Shown one piece after another: positions 8,919-17,645 of a stretch of 64,000 nucleotides of DNA. The stretch's first letter is position 1. Each line of letters starts with the position of its first letter. The DNA comes from Sphingobium sp. B2D3C (GTDB lineage: Bacteria; Pseudomonadota; Alphaproteobacteria; Sphingomonadales; Sphingomonadaceae), in assembly GCF_025961835.1 (NCBI RefSeq), contig NZ_JAOQOK010000001.1:620001-684000 (forward strand), read 5' to 3'. Position numbers and translations under genes: made by a program. The notes under the pieces were generated by a model that saw nothing but the letters and a program-made list of their open reading frames with translations, made no database searches and had not been told where the DNA came from.

Positions 8919-9677
8919 TCAGTCGCGCCAGCTTGGGTCGATCCGGTCGATCACGCGCACCATCGCGGCAAAGTCGAGCATCCCGAACCGCTCGGCCGGA
9001 ATGGCCGAAAACATGTCGCGCTTATGCACGGCCAGCACCTCGTCTGGGATGATCAGCGGCGTGCCCGCCTGCCGGGTCGCCAGCTGGATTTCGCAGGCCC
9101 GCTCAAATACGAAATAGCGTAGGAATGCCTCCGGCAACGTCTGGCCCATCACCAGCAAGCCATGGTTGCGCAGGATCATGAAGCGCTTGTCGCCCAGATT
9201 GGCGACGAGGCGCGCGCCTTCCTCCGTGCGCACGGTTACGCCCTCGAAATCATGATAGGCGATGTTGCCGACCAGGAAGCCGGCATAGAAGTTCGTCGCC
9301 AGCAGCCCTTCCTGGGTAGACGAGACGGCCATGCCCGCCGTGGTGTGGGTGTGGATGATACAATGCGCGTCCGGCACATGGCGGTGGAAGACGCTGTGCT
9401 GCACGAAGCCCGCGCGGTTGACCGGGTGCGGGCTGCCATCCAGCGTGTTGCCGTCAATGTCGATCTTGACGAGATTGGATGCCTTGACCTCCGAATAATG
9501 GAGGCCGAAAGGGTTGATGAGAAACGCCTGCTCTTCGCCCGGCACGCGCAGCGAGATGTGATTATAGATCAGTTCGTCCCAGCCCATATGCGCAAAGATG
9601 CGGTAGCAGGCGGCCAGTTGCTGGCGGGCCTGCCATTCGGCATCGCTCATCGGGTGTGTTTGGGCGGCGGTGGCCAT
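8919..9677 (-). CDS. Class II aldolase/adducin family protein
   Basis: This is a 252-residue zinc-dependent aldolase-fold protein of the fuculose-phosphate aldolase/adducin family. Zinc ligands are visible at H109 and H111 (IIHTHTTAG) and H172 (LRNHGLLVMG). Members act on sugar phosphates or serve as decarboxylases; the substrate here is unknown. The spacing and the short NHISLRVPG motif fit the decarboxylase/adducin-like branch found in many proteobacteria. AAGGAGAGAGG precedes the ATG. It heads the minus-strand unit that continues into the prolyl oligopeptidase gene. Confidence 0.87.
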   Translation of the reverse strand: MATAAQTHPMSDAEWQARQQLAACYRIFAHMGWDELIYNHISLRVPGEEQAFLINPFGLHYSEVKASNLVKIDIDGNTLDGSPHPVNRAGFVQHSVFHRHVPDAHCIIHTHTTAGMAVSSTQEGLLATNFYAGFLVGNIAYHDFEGVTVRTEEGARLVANLGDKRFMILRNHGLLVMGQTLPEAFLRYFVFERACEIQLATRQAGTPLIIPDEVLAVHKRDMFSAIPAERFGMLDFAAMVRVIDRIDPSWRD

Positions 9678-9851
9678 GATCCTCTCTCCTTGCGCCGGAC
9701 CCTCCTGGGTCTCGTGGGGCGATGGCTTGGATGATGCGCGGGAGAGGGCGGGTTGTCGAGTGAAAGGCGGCGGCCTGTGCCGCTGTCACTGCGATGACCC
9801 GGAGCATCTGCTAACAGAGACCCGCTTTTCGCCAGCTATGGACGAGTGACG

Positions 9852-11585
9852 ATGCAATTTTCCTCGATGATCCGCGCCAGCCTGCCGCTTGGCCTTCTTC
9901 TGCTCGGCGCCTGCGCACAGACGGCGCAGCGGCCCGCATCCCCGGCGGGCGACAGTATTGCGCGGCTGCAGATCATCGCCTTCAATGATTTTCACGGCCA
10001 TATCGATACGGTCGGACAGACCGTGCTCCCACCGGGCGCCGCTGCCGATGCGCCGCGCACGGCAGCGGGCGGCGCGATCCACTTTGCGCAGGCCGTCTCC
10101 CGCCTGCGGGCCGAGAATCCCAACAGCGCCGTGGTCTCCGCCGGCGACATGATCAGCGCCTCGCCACTCATCTCCGGCCATTTCCTCGATGAGCCGACGA
10201 TCCGCGTGATGAACACGGTCGGCGTTGATTTCAACTCGGTGGGCAATCATGAGTTCGATCGCGGGCCGGACGAGCTGCGCCGGATGCAGACCGGCGGCTG
10301 CACGCAGTTTACACGATTGCAGCCCTGCCAGGTGATGAGCGATTTCCCCGGCGCGCGCTTTGGCTTTCTTGCGGCGAACGTGCAGCAGGCCGATGGGCAG
10401 ACCTTGTTCCCGGCTTATGGCCTCAAGCGCTTTGCCCTCGCGGGCGGCAAGACGGTGACCGTCGGCTTTGTCGGCGTCACGCTCAAGGGCACGCCGGAGA
10501 TCGTGGCGCCGAGCGGTGTTGCCAATCTGCGCTTTCTTGATGAGGCGGAGGCGGCGAACAGCTATGTCGCCGCGCTCAAGCAGGCCGGGGCAGAGATATT
10601 GGTGCTGCTGATCCACGAAGGCGGCTATCCGGGTGGGGAGGGCGATCCCGGCGATTGCGGCTCGCTCTCCGGACCGCTGCCGCAGATCATGGCGCGGCTC
10701 GATCCTGCTTTCGATCTCGTGATTTCCGGGCATACCCATCAGGCCTATGTCTGCCGCTATGGCACGGTTGATCCCAGCCGGCCCTTGCTCGCCACCAGCG
10801 CGGGTCAATATGGCACGCTGCTCACCCGCATCACGCTCGATTATGATGTCGCCGCACATCGGCTGGTCGACAAGCGGGCCGAGAACCTTCTCGTGGAGCA
10901 GCGCGAGGATGCGCCTGTCGCCCAGCCCGAATTGACCGATCTCGTGGCGCGCTATCGCACGGCGGCCTCCAGCGTGAGCGACCGAGTCGTCGGCAAGCTG
11001 GCCGGCAGCCTGACCCAGATCGCCGATGTGAGCGGCCAGAGCACGCTCGGCAACTTCATCGCCGATGCGCAGTTGGCCTCCGTGCAAGCGCCGGAGCGGG
11101 GCGGGGCGCAGCTGGCCCTCATGAATCCCGGCGGATTGCGCGCGCCCGTCGCGCCCTTGGCCGATGGCAGCGTGCGCTTTGGCGATCTCTACTCCGCGCA
11201 GCCCTTCGGCAATGTGGTGCTCGTCAAGCAGCTCTCGGGGGCAGACATCCGTGCCGCGCTGGAGCAGCAGTTCACCCGTGGTGATCGCCCGTCGATCCTC
11301 AGCGTTTCCAGGGGATTCAGCTATGAGTTCGATGCCAGCCGTCCCGCCGGCGCACGCGTCTTCAACATCCGCCTGAATGGCGCGGCATTGCGCGACGAGG
11401 GCACTTACCGGGTCGCCATGAACAATTTCATCGCGCAGGGCGGTGATGGCCTGCGCCTGTTCGCGCCGGCGCCGGTGCTGGCGGAAGGGCCGGTGGATGT
11501 GGACGCGCTGGAGGTGTATATCGCCAGCGACTCGCATCGCGGCCCACCTGCCCTGGACCGCATCCGCAATGTCACACCGCAATGA
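9852..11585 (+). CDS. 5'-nucleotidase/UshA-type metallophosphoesterase lipoprotein
   Basis: This is a 577-residue periplasmic enzyme expected to hydrolyse nucleotides or related phosphate esters. An N-terminal lipobox (LLLGAC, Cys about 21) marks it as a lipoprotein. The calcineurin-type domain carries N45-D-F-H-G-H, GNHEFD near 112 and SGHTHQ. A C-terminal 5'-nucleotidase domain follows (GNFIADAQL, NPGGLR, YSAQPFGN). A GTG six bases upstream (9846) is an alternative start. The gene is divergent from the aldolase unit; the 174 bp between them show no further gene. Confidence 0.9.
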   Translation: MQFSSMIRASLPLGLLLLGACAQTAQRPASPAGDSIARLQIIAFNDFHGHIDTVGQTVLPPGAAADAPRTAAGGAIHFAQAVSRLRAENPNSAVVSAGDMISASPLISGHFLDEPTIRVMNTVGVDFNSVGNHEFDRGPDELRRMQTGGCTQFTRLQPCQVMSDFPGARFGFLAANVQQADGQTLFPAYGLKRFALAGGKTVTVGFVGVTLKGTPEIVAPSGVANLRFLDEAEAANSYVAALKQAGAEILVLLIHEGGYPGGEGDPGDCGSLSGPLPQIMARLDPAFDLVISGHTHQAYVCRYGTVDPSRPLLATSAGQYGTLLTRITLDYDVAAHRLVDKRAENLLVEQREDAPVAQPELTDLVARYRTAASSVSDRVVGKLAGSLTQIADVSGQSTLGNFIADAQLASVQAPERGGAQLALMNPGGLRAPVAPLADGSVRFGDLYSAQPFGNVVLVKQLSGADIRAALEQQFTRGDRPSILSVSRGFSYEFDASRPAGARVFNIRLNGAALRDEGTYRVAMNNFIAQGGDGLRLFAPAPVLAEGPVDVDALEVYIASDSHRGPPALDRIRNVTPQ

Positions 11586-11703
11586 TTGTGGCCTTTTCCA
11601 AGCCTTTCCGGTCTTGATCCGGTAAGGTCACCCTGATAAGGGCAGCCCGTTCCGCCGTGGCAGATTGTCGCGGCGTATGTTATTTTAGGCAGATTGATAC
11701 CGC

Positions 11704-11731
11704 GTCCGGAGTGTGCTCCGGTCCCTGCGGA
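11704..11731 (+). promoter_or_regulatory. Leader hairpin upstream of rpsU
   Basis: A 6-bp perfect stem with a 4-nt loop (11706-11711 / 11716-11721) overlaps a competing 5-bp pairing (11704-11708 with 11727-11731). It lies 30-60 bp before the rpsU start, within the likely 5' untranslated region. Two mutually exclusive pairings could act as a regulatory leader, but a function is not shown. Confidence 0.35.
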
Positions 11732-11761
11732 CAAGCGATAGAACTGGAGACTGACGAGCTT

Positions 11762-11968
11762 ATGCAAATCATCGTGCGCGACAACAACGTCGACCAGGCG
11801 CTGCGGGCGCTCAAGAAGAAGCTGCAGCGTGAGGGCGTTTATCGCGAGATGAAGCTCCGTCGTCACTATGAGAAGCCCTCCGAGAAGCGTGCGCGCGAGA
11901 AGGCTGCGGCCATCCGTCGTGCCCGCAAGCTGGAGCGCAAGCGCGCCGAGCGCGACGGCGCCCGTTAA
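11762..11968 (+). CDS. rpsU: 30S ribosomal protein S21
   Basis: This is a 68-residue highly basic ribosomal protein that helps 30S subunits engage mRNA. It shows the S21 signature [20 protein letters not shown] followed by an Arg/Lys/Ala-rich C-terminal helix. In-frame codons upstream do not look like S21, so the ATG at 11762 is the start; the ribosome site is weak, as is common for this gene. It is followed by a hairpin terminator. Confidence 0.97.
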   Translation: MQIIVRDNNVDQALRALKKKLQREGVYREMKLRRHYEKPSEKRAREKAAAIRRARKLERKRAERDGAR

Positions 11969-11976
11969 GTTAATTT

Positions 11977-12004
11977 CAGGGCCGCGCTTGCGGCCCTGTT
12001 GATT
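11977..12004 (+). terminator. Hairpin terminator after rpsU
   Basis: A 9-bp perfect GC-rich stem (11977-11985 / 11990-11998) with loop GCTT lies 8 bp after the rpsU stop. It is followed by a T-rich but interrupted tract (TTGATT), so termination may be partial. Confidence 0.7.
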
Positions 12005-12035
12005 CTCCCGGTTTCAATAAGAAGAGGCACGGCCT

Positions 12036-12602
12036 ATGTCCGTCACGGCGGTTCCCTTGCAGCCCATCCGGCGCGGTTCGGTTCGTCGTTTCTGGCTTGC
12101 GGTCGTGCTGGTGCTGGCCGTTGCGGCGGTGCTGGCCTGGGCTGGCAGCCGCCAGTTCGGCCATACCGCCAGCGGCCTGCGCTACCAGATGATCACGCAA
12201 GGGTCGGGTGAAAGCCCCACCCGCGATGATTTTGCGCTCGTGGCCTATAAGGGCACGCTGCCCGACGGCACGGTGTTCGACGAGAATGAGAGCGCGCCCA
12301 TGGACCTGCAGTCGCTGGTCCCCGGCTTTGCGGAAGCCGTGACCCTGCTCAAGCGCGGCGGCAGCATTCGCGCATGGATCCCCGCCGAGCTGGCTTATGG
12401 CGACAGCCCCCCTCCGGGCGGCGTCATCCCGCCGAACACGCCCTTGCAGTTCGAGATCAAGCTGCTTGAGTTCAAATCCCGTGCCGAGGTCATGCAGGCC
12501 CAGCAGATGATGCAGATGCAGCAGATGATGCAGCAGCAGGGCGGAGGTCCGGGTGGCCCGGGCGCGATGCCGCCGGGCGCGCCGGAGATGCCGCAGCCCT
12601 GA
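12036..12602 (+). CDS. Membrane-anchored FKBP-type peptidyl-prolyl isomerase
   Basis: This is a 188-residue folding catalyst. A basic N-terminus is followed by one membrane segment (about 20-38), placing the FKBP domain (about 45-152) in the periplasm. Typical features are the YKGTLPDGTVFDEN strand, VPGFAEAVTLLKRGG and IPAELAYGD. The GGVIPPNTPLQFEIKLLEF end of the domain is nearly invariant in FKBPs. The last 36 residues are an unusual tail rich in Met and Gln, then Gly/Pro. The gene lies 67 bp after the rpsU terminator hairpin begins. Confidence 0.93.
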   Translation: MSVTAVPLQPIRRGSVRRFWLAVVLVLAVAAVLAWAGSRQFGHTASGLRYQMITQGSGESPTRDDFALVAYKGTLPDGTVFDENESAPMDLQSLVPGFAEAVTLLKRGGSIRAWIPAELAYGDSPPPGGVIPPNTPLQFEIKLLEFKSRAEVMQAQQMMQMQQMMQQQGGGPGGPGAMPPGAPEMPQP

Positions 12603-12610
12603 TGGGGAAG

Positions 12611-12629
12611 GGGCGCCGATCCGGCGCCC
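12611..12629. terminator. Hairpin between convergent FKBP and darcynin genes
   Basis: An 8-bp perfect GC stem (12611-12618 / 12622-12629) with a 3-nt loop lies just after the FKBP stop. There is no T-run on either strand. A second weaker hairpin lies at about 12648-12666. It may block read-through between the convergent genes. Confidence 0.4.
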
Positions 12630-12684
12630 GCTTCACACATCTCATTCCCGGCCCGGCATCTGGGCCGTCATCCTGTTAGACGCC

Positions 12685-13047
12685 TCATCCGCTAATGACC
12701 GGCCGGCCATAATTCTTGGCATAGGCATTTTCGACACCGGTCAGAATTTCGACGATATCGAAATAACGGTCCCAGAAGGCTGTTTCCCGCAGGTCCTCGA
12801 CCAGCAACTGATAGGCGTGGTGGTCGATCGCATCCCACATCCAGATGTCGGTTACGCGCGTCGCGTAGAACTCCACGTCGAAGAAGCGCAGCGCAACCTT
12901 GCCGGCGTGCTTGCGCAGAATGGGCGCGAATTGCTCGTTCAGCAGCGCGAAACGCTGATCGACGGGAAAGCCGAGCCACTCTGGCGACGTCTTGACCAGC
13001 ATGAAGACGGTGAGGGCGGGTTCGAACGAAAGGCTTGCATTGGTCAT
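12685..13047 (-). CDS. Darcynin family protein
   Basis: This is a 120-residue cytoplasmic protein of the darcynin family. The family has no established biochemical role; it resembles small ferredoxin-like (dimeric alpha-beta barrel) proteins. The match is seen in VFMLVKTSPEWLG, the RFFDVEFYATRVTDIWMW strand and the final FWDRYFDIVEIL helix. It is transcribed away from a TetR-family gene. The shared 77-bp intergenic region contains nested inverted repeats, so the TetR protein probably controls this gene. Confidence 0.78.
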   Translation of the reverse strand: MTNASLSFEPALTVFMLVKTSPEWLGFPVDQRFALLNEQFAPILRKHAGKVALRFFDVEFYATRVTDIWMWDAIDHHAYQLLVEDLRETAFWDRYFDIVEILTGVENAYAKNYGRPVISG

Positions 13048-13082
13048 GATAGGTCCTTGTCAGTCTGTGTCTGCGCGGACTA

Positions 13083-13118
13083 AATGCGAGCAAATGCTCA
13101 AGATTGGCTACTCGCATT
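13083..13118. promoter_or_regulatory. Candidate TetR operator in divergent promoter
   Basis: An 8-bp perfect inverted repeat (AATGCGAG at 13083-13090, CTCGCATT at 13111-13118) encloses a second palindrome, GAGCA-AA-TGCTC at 13088-13099. Both lie between the darcynin start (13047) and the regulator start (13125), where a TetR dimer would be expected to bind. Confidence 0.55.
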
Positions 13119-13124
13119 GACGTC

Positions 13125-13736
13125 ATGACCAACATCCCTTCCCAGCAGCGCTCCATCCCCAGAAAATCGCCGCGGCAGAGCCGCTCTTTGGAGACGGTAA
13201 AGGCCATCGTCGAAGCGACGGCTCGCATTCTGGAGGAAAAGGGACTCGGCGGACTAACCACGAATGCCGTTGCCGAACGTGCCGGCGTCAGCATCGGGTC
13301 GCTGTATCAATATTTCCCGGGCAAGGATGCGCTGATTGGCGCGCTGATTTTGCGGGAAACCGCGCTGCTGATCACCGATTGGGAGACGGCGACAACGGCC
13401 GAGACGGGGGAGGCGGCGCTGGCCCTGCTCATCGCGGCAGCGGTCGCGCATCAACTCCGGCGCCCGGTTTTGGCGCGCCTTCTTGATATCGAGGAGGCGC
13501 GGCTACCGCTCGATCCGGCGATTCACGCGGTGAGCGTGCGGCTCCGCGAGATCGTCACCAGCGTGTTACAGCGCCCGGATCTTCCGCCCCAAGCCGATAC
13601 AGCGCTTGCCGCGCAGGACATGCTCGCGATCATCAAGGGCATGGTCGACGCGGCTGGTGCGCATGGAGAGCAGGACCGGCCCGGTCTGGAAGAACGCGTC
13701 GGCCGTGCCGTGCGCGGCTATCTCGGCTGTCGGTGA
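13125..13736 (+). CDS. TetR/AcrR family transcriptional regulator
   Basis: This is a 203-residue one-component repressor. The N-terminal helix-turn-helix is typical (AIVEATARILEEKG, TTNAVAERAGVSIGSLYQYFPGKDALIGAL). The ligand domain is divergent, so the inducer cannot be inferred. I use the ATG at 13125; a TTG 21 bases upstream is possible but would place the start inside the intergenic repeat region. It probably regulates itself and the divergent darcynin gene. It is convergent with lepB, 25 bp away. Confidence 0.92.
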   Translation: MTNIPSQQRSIPRKSPRQSRSLETVKAIVEATARILEEKGLGGLTTNAVAERAGVSIGSLYQYFPGKDALIGALILRETALLITDWETATTAETGEAALALLIAAAVAHQLRRPVLARLLDIEEARLPLDPAIHAVSVRLREIVTSVLQRPDLPPQADTALAAQDMLAIIKGMVDAAGAHGEQDRPGLEERVGRAVRGYLGCR

Positions 13737-13761
13737 AGAGCCGCTCTTACCGCAAAAGCGC

Positions 13762-14697
13762 TTAGCGCTGCGCGGAACCTGCTGTCTCTTCAGGATGCAA
13801 CGACATCCCCGCGCGGCCGCTGCGGAAGCTGCTGATCCACGTCGCAGGATTGAGCCGCGTCGAACCGTCGAGCGAGAAGGTGATGAATTCGGCGCGGCCG
13901 CCCAGCGATTCCCAAGGCACGGGGCCACCAAGGCCCTGCATCGCGGCGGAGACGCGGCTGTCCGCGCTATTGTCGCGATTATCGCCCATCAGGAACACAT
14001 GGCCGGCGGGGATGCGCACCGGGCCGTACCAGTCGGTCTCGCGTGCGCCCATGTCGATGATCGTGTAGCTGCGTCCATTGGGCAGCGTCTCACGCAGCAC
14101 CGGGAGCACGCACACCTGTGTGCCATCGGGCTGGGTTTCGAGCGCGCCGGGGAATTGGCGTGGATCGCAGCGGCTGTTGGCGTCCACCGGCATCCGCATG
14201 GCGGGCAGGGCCTCCTGCTTCACCGGCTTGCCGTTGAGGATCACCACGCCGTCCCGCACTTCCAGCAGATCGCCGGGCAAGCCGATGACGCGCTTGATAT
14301 AATCCTCGTTGCTGTTCTGCGGCGTCACGATCGCGATGTCGCCGCGCTCGGGCATTTTGCCCCAAACGCGCCCGTTCATGAACGGCAGCGTGACACCCCA
14401 GGGCTCGGGCGGTCCGCCCAGCAATGTGGTGCGCAGGATCGCGGCCGGATTGGGAATCGTCGGGGAGACGTAGGACCAGCCATAGGCATATTTGGAAACA
14501 ATGAGCCGGTCGCCCACCAACATGGTCGGCATCATCGATTCGGACGGGATGTAGAAAGGCTTGGCCACGAAGCTGTGGAACGCCAGCACCGCCGCGAGCA
14601 GCAGCACGATGCTCTTGATCTCGCCGACCCAATCGGTCTTCTTGTCAGCGCGTTTCCGGCGCGTTTCCTGCGCCTTGATCGATGCCTCATCCGTCAC
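13762..14697 (-). CDS. lepB: Signal peptidase I
   Basis: This 311-residue inner-membrane protease cleaves Sec and Tat signal peptides on the periplasmic side. One membrane segment (about 28-46) precedes the catalytic serine S54 in PSESMMPTM. The general base K135 lies in [11 protein letters not shown]. The conserved box [11 protein letters not shown] lies near residue 240. A large insertion between the lysine and that box, including a Cys pair, is common in alphaproteobacteria. It is the last gene of the pyrE-pdxJ-acpS-lepB operon and overlaps acpS by 4 bp. The rnc-era genes that often follow lepB are absent here. Confidence 0.96.
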   Translation of the reverse strand: MTDEASIKAQETRRKRADKKTDWVGEIKSIVLLLAAVLAFHSFVAKPFYIPSESMMPTMLVGDRLIVSKYAYGWSYVSPTIPNPAAILRTTLLGGPPEPWGVTLPFMNGRVWGKMPERGDIAIVTPQNSNEDYIKRVIGLPGDLLEVRDGVVILNGKPVKQEALPAMRMPVDANSRCDPRQFPGALETQPDGTQVCVLPVLRETLPNGRSYTIIDMGARETDWYGPVRIPAGHVFLMGDNRDNSADSRVSAAMQGLGGPVPWESLGGRAEFITFSLDGSTRLNPATWISSFRSGRAGMSLHPEETAGSAQR

Positions 14698-15095
14698 GGA
14701 AAGCGCGCCTCCAGAATGACGAACGCCTGCGCCCAGGGATGATCGTCGGTCAATGTCAGGTGAACAAATAGGCTGGCGCCGGGCGGGGTCAAGGCATCCA
14801 GTCGCGCTTTGGCGCCGCCCGTGAGGGCAAGCGTCGGTGCGCCGGATGGCAGATTGATGACGCCAATGTCCTTCATGAAGACGCCGGCCTTGAATCCGGT
14901 GCCGACTGCCTTGCTGAAGGCCTCCTTGGCCGCGAAGCGCTTGGCCAATGTGCCGGCCTTCGTAAACGGGCGTCGATTGGCTCGGGCGATCTCATGATCG
15001 GTGAACACCCGCTGCTCGAATCGCGCTCCGAACCGGTCCAGAGAGGCCTGGATTCGCTCGATATTGCAAAGATCAGAGCCCAGGCCGACGATCAT
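14694..15095 (-). CDS. acpS: Holo-[acyl-carrier-protein] synthase
   Basis: This 133-residue enzyme transfers 4'-phosphopantetheine from CoA to the acyl carrier protein of fatty acid synthesis. It shows the family start [14 protein letters not shown] with the metal-binding aspartate, and [14 protein letters not shown] with the second acidic ligand. It overlaps pdxJ and lepB by 4 bp at each end, which indicates translational coupling. Confidence 0.96.
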   Translation of the reverse strand: MIVGLGSDLCNIERIQASLDRFGARFEQRVFTDHEIARANRRPFTKAGTLAKRFAAKEAFSKAVGTGFKAGVFMKDIGVINLPSGAPTLALTGGAKARLDALTPPGASLFVHLTLTDDHPWAQAFVILEARFP

Positions 15096-15850
15096 GCCTG
15101 GCCGCGCGCCTCGTCCATCAGCTTGCGCATCTGCGCCACGCTGTCGCGCAGGCCCAAGAAGATCGCCTCGCCGATAAGGAAGTGGCCGATATTGAGTTCA
15201 GCGACCTGCGGAATCGCTGCGATCGGCGCGACATTCTCGTAAGTCAGGCCATGGCCGGCATGGGGCTCGATGCCGTTCTTGGCGGCCAGTGCTGCCATGT
15301 CGGTGATGCGGCGGAGCTCCGCAGCTTGTTCGGGGCCTTCGACCTCGCAATATTTGCCCGTGTGCAATTCCACCACCGGCACCTTGAGGCGCAGCGCCGC
15401 ATCGATCTGGCGCGGATCGGCCTCGATGAACAGCGAGACGCGGCAGCCCGCTTCGCCGAGCCGATCGACCATGGGCGCGAGGTGATTGTGCAACCCGGCC
15501 GCGTCCAGCCCGCCCTCGGTGGTGCGCTCCTCGCGGCGCTCCGGCACGAGGCAGACGGCGTGCGGCTTGTGGCGCAGCGCGATCTCCAGCATTTCCTGTG
15601 TCGCCGCCATCTCGAAATTGAACGGGATCTCCAGCTCGGCGGACAGGCGCGCAATGTCCTTATCCGTGATGTGCCGGCGATCTTCACGCAAATGTGCGGT
15701 GATGCCGTCAGCGCCGGCTTCCTGCGCGAGCAGGGCGGCGCGGACCGGATCGGGGTAGGAGGCGCCCCGCGCGTTGCGGATGGTCGCCACATGATCGATG
15801 TTGACGCCCAGGCGCAGGTGGCGGCCGCTCTGGTCCGCCATTGCTGTCAT
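15092..15850 (-). CDS. pdxJ: Pyridoxine 5'-phosphate synthase
   Basis: This 252-residue TIM-barrel enzyme closes the pyridine ring of vitamin B6 from 1-deoxyxylulose 5-phosphate and the aminoacetone phosphate formed by PdxA. It shows [16 protein letters not shown] near the N-terminus, the [12 protein letters not shown] motif, and [11 protein letters not shown] near the C-terminus. The start at 15850 overlaps the pyrE stop as ATGA; an internal ATG at 15841 is an alternative. It is part of the pyrE-pdxJ-acpS-lepB operon. Confidence 0.97.
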   Translation of the reverse strand: MTAMADQSGRHLRLGVNIDHVATIRNARGASYPDPVRAALLAQEAGADGITAHLREDRRHITDKDIARLSAELEIPFNFEMAATQEMLEIALRHKPHAVCLVPERREERTTEGGLDAAGLHNHLAPMVDRLGEAGCRVSLFIEADPRQIDAALRLKVPVVELHTGKYCEVEGPEQAAELRRITDMAALAAKNGIEPHAGHGLTYENVAPIAAIPQVAELNIGHFLIGEAIFLGLRDSVAQMRKLMDEARGQA

Positions 15851-16425
15851 GCCCGGCTGCCCGGTTTGGTGGCCGGGATCGCGGCCAGCTCGGGCGGCAG
15901 ATCGTCAGCGTCGTACACAGGGAAGTTGAGGCTCACGAGCGGGAAGAAGGGCACGCCGAGATTGGCCTCGCCGGCCGAACGATCGACCACGGCGGCTTCG
16001 GCGATGACCTCGCCGCCTTCCGCGCGCACCGCTTCCATCGCCTGGCGGGAGGAGAGGCCGGTCGTCACGACGTCCTCGACCATCAGCACCTTCTGGCCGG
16101 GTGTTAGCGAGAAACCGCGACGGAACAAGAAGGTGCCCTGCGGCCGCTCGAGAAACAGTGCATCGCAGCCCAGCGCCCGGCCCATTTCGTGGCCGATGAT
16201 GATGCCGCCCATCGCCGGCGAGACAACGACGTCAATGGCAGCGCGAATATCGCGCGGGATAGACTGGGCGATCGCAACGGCGATGCGGCCGGCGCGCTCG
16301 GGATTCATCAGCACGCGCGCGCACTGCAGATAGTTGGCGCTGTGCTTGCCCGAGGACAGCAGGAAATGCCCCTGGAGCAGCGCGTCACAGGCGCGAAATT
16401 CAGCGAGCACTTCCGATTCTGTCAT
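15847..16425 (-). CDS. pyrE: Orotate phosphoribosyltransferase
   Basis: This 192-residue enzyme makes orotidine 5'-monophosphate from orotate and PRPP in pyrimidine synthesis. The PRPP-binding motif [13 protein letters not shown] and the [15 protein letters not shown] segment are diagnostic. I chose the ATG at 16425, which is preceded by GGGGA; an upstream in-frame start at 16479 would add 18 residues. It is the first gene of its operon and is divergent from the cytochrome oxidase operon. Confidence 0.95.
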   Translation of the reverse strand: MTESEVLAEFRACDALLQGHFLLSSGKHSANYLQCARVLMNPERAGRIAVAIAQSIPRDIRAAIDVVVSPAMGGIIIGHEMGRALGCDALFLERPQGTFLFRRGFSLTPGQKVLMVEDVVTTGLSSRQAMEAVRAEGGEVIAEAAVVDRSAGEANLGVPFFPLVSLNFPVYDADDLPPELAAIPATKPGSRA

Positions 16426-16510
16426 GTTTCCCCGACCTCTTATATAGAGCGGCGCAGATAGCGGCGGACGGGCTGACAATCAACGGCTGGCATTCGGGCA
16501 ATTTCTGCGC

Positions 16511-16539
16511 TTGAGGCTGGGAGGCTGGCTGCGTATAGG
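16511..16539 (+). promoter_or_regulatory. Candidate promoter of the cytochrome oxidase operon
   Basis: TTGAGG (16511-16516) and TATAGG (16534-16539) are separated by exactly 17 bp, matching a sigma-70-type layout. They lie about 75 bp before coxB, in the divergent pyrE-coxB region. This is pattern matching only. Confidence 0.42.
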
Positions 16540-16614
16540 GGCCGCAAGATCAATGAGGGGGGCCGCAGTCGATGTCTTTCGCTAGCGGCCTGAAATTGAA
16601 GGCAGGTCGACCGC

Positions 16615-17634
16615 ATGACTAGAAGAATCAATGGCTTCATGGTGGCGATCGCGCTCGGACTGAGCACGCTCGCGCCATCTTCCGCTTTCGGGCAGGCAGA
16701 ACAGGCTGCTGCGCCCGCGGCGTCGACTGCGGAAGCCGCACCGGCCGCCGCCGCTGCGCCCGCAGCTCCCGCCGCGCCGGCGTTCGATCATGCCGCGCCG
16801 GTTGAAGGCATCGGCCAGCCCGCCGTGGGCGAGACGACCTTCCAGAAGCAGGTGACCTCCACCGGCAATTATGCACTGTGGATGCACAATGTGATTCTGC
16901 TGCCGGTCATCACGGTTATCTCGCTGTTCGTGCTCGGGCTGCTGCTCTGGGTCGTGGTGCGCTATCGTCGCGCCGCCAACCCGGTGCCCTCGCGTACCTC
17001 GCACAACACGGCGATCGAGATCGTCTGGACGCTGGCGCCGGTGCTGATCCTCATCGGTATCGCCATTCCGTCGATCGACCTGCTGGCCAAGCAGTTCAAG
17101 CCGGCCCCCGCCAATGCCATCACCCTCAAGGTGACCGGCTATCAGTGGTACTGGGGCTATGAGTATCCCGATCTCGGCATCGGCGAATACGTCTCCAACA
17201 TGCTGCCGCCTGAAGAAGCGCTCAAGCGTGGCGAGCCCCGCCTGCTCGGCGTCGACAATCGCGTCGTGCTGCCGGTCGGCGTGCCCATCAAGGCGATCAT
17301 CACCGCGGCTGACGTGATCCACTCCTTCTCGATTCCCGCCTTCTGGGTGAAGGAAGATGCTGTGCCGGGTCGTCTCAACGAGAAGACCTTCACCATCGAG
17401 AAGGAAGGCGTCTACTACGGCGTCTGCTCGGAGCTGTGCGGTGCACGCCATGGCTTCATGCCGATCTCGATCGAAGCGGTGAGCCCCGAGCGGTTCGCAC
17501 AGTGGGTCCGCTCACAGGGTGGCCAGATGCCGGGTGACGCAGCCGCGCCTGCCGCTGCCGCCGAAGCACCCGCCGCCGCTCCTGCTCCCGCCAACGCCGA
17601 GACGCCCGCTGCGGCGCCCGCGACTGCATCCTGA
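16615..17634 (+). CDS. coxB: Cytochrome c oxidase subunit II
   Basis: This is a 339-residue subunit of the aa3-type oxidase that accepts electrons from cytochrome c. It has a signal peptide (about 1-26), two membrane helices (about 92-115 and 134-154), and a periplasmic cupredoxin domain. CuA ligands are visible: the histidine in DVIHSF and the C-x3-C-x3-H-x2-M set in [13 protein letters not shown]. The aromatic electron-entry patch is [11 protein letters not shown]. Unusually, both the N-terminal linker (about 27-58) and the C-terminal tail (about 304-339) are almost pure Ala/Pro. It is the first gene of the oxidase operon, 11 bp before coxA. Confidence 0.97.
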   Translation: MTRRINGFMVAIALGLSTLAPSSAFGQAEQAAAPAASTAEAAPAAAAAPAAPAAPAFDHAAPVEGIGQPAVGETTFQKQVTSTGNYALWMHNVILLPVITVISLFVLGLLLWVVVRYRRAANPVPSRTSHNTAIEIVWTLAPVLILIGIAIPSIDLLAKQFKPAPANAITLKVTGYQWYWGYEYPDLGIGEYVSNMLPPEEALKRGEPRLLGVDNRVVLPVGVPIKAIITAADVIHSFSIPAFWVKEDAVPGRLNEKTFTIEKEGVYYGVCSELCGARHGFMPISIEAVSPERFAQWVRSQGGQMPGDAAAPAAAAEAPAAAPAPANAETPAAAPATAS

Positions 17635-17645
17635 GGACTTCCAAG

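Noticed and set aside
9786..11582. 598-codon minus-strand open frame over the nucleotidase gene
   Set aside because: It mirrors the GC-rich plus-strand gene, which has NDFHGH, GNHEFD and a lipobox. The antisense product shows no domain.
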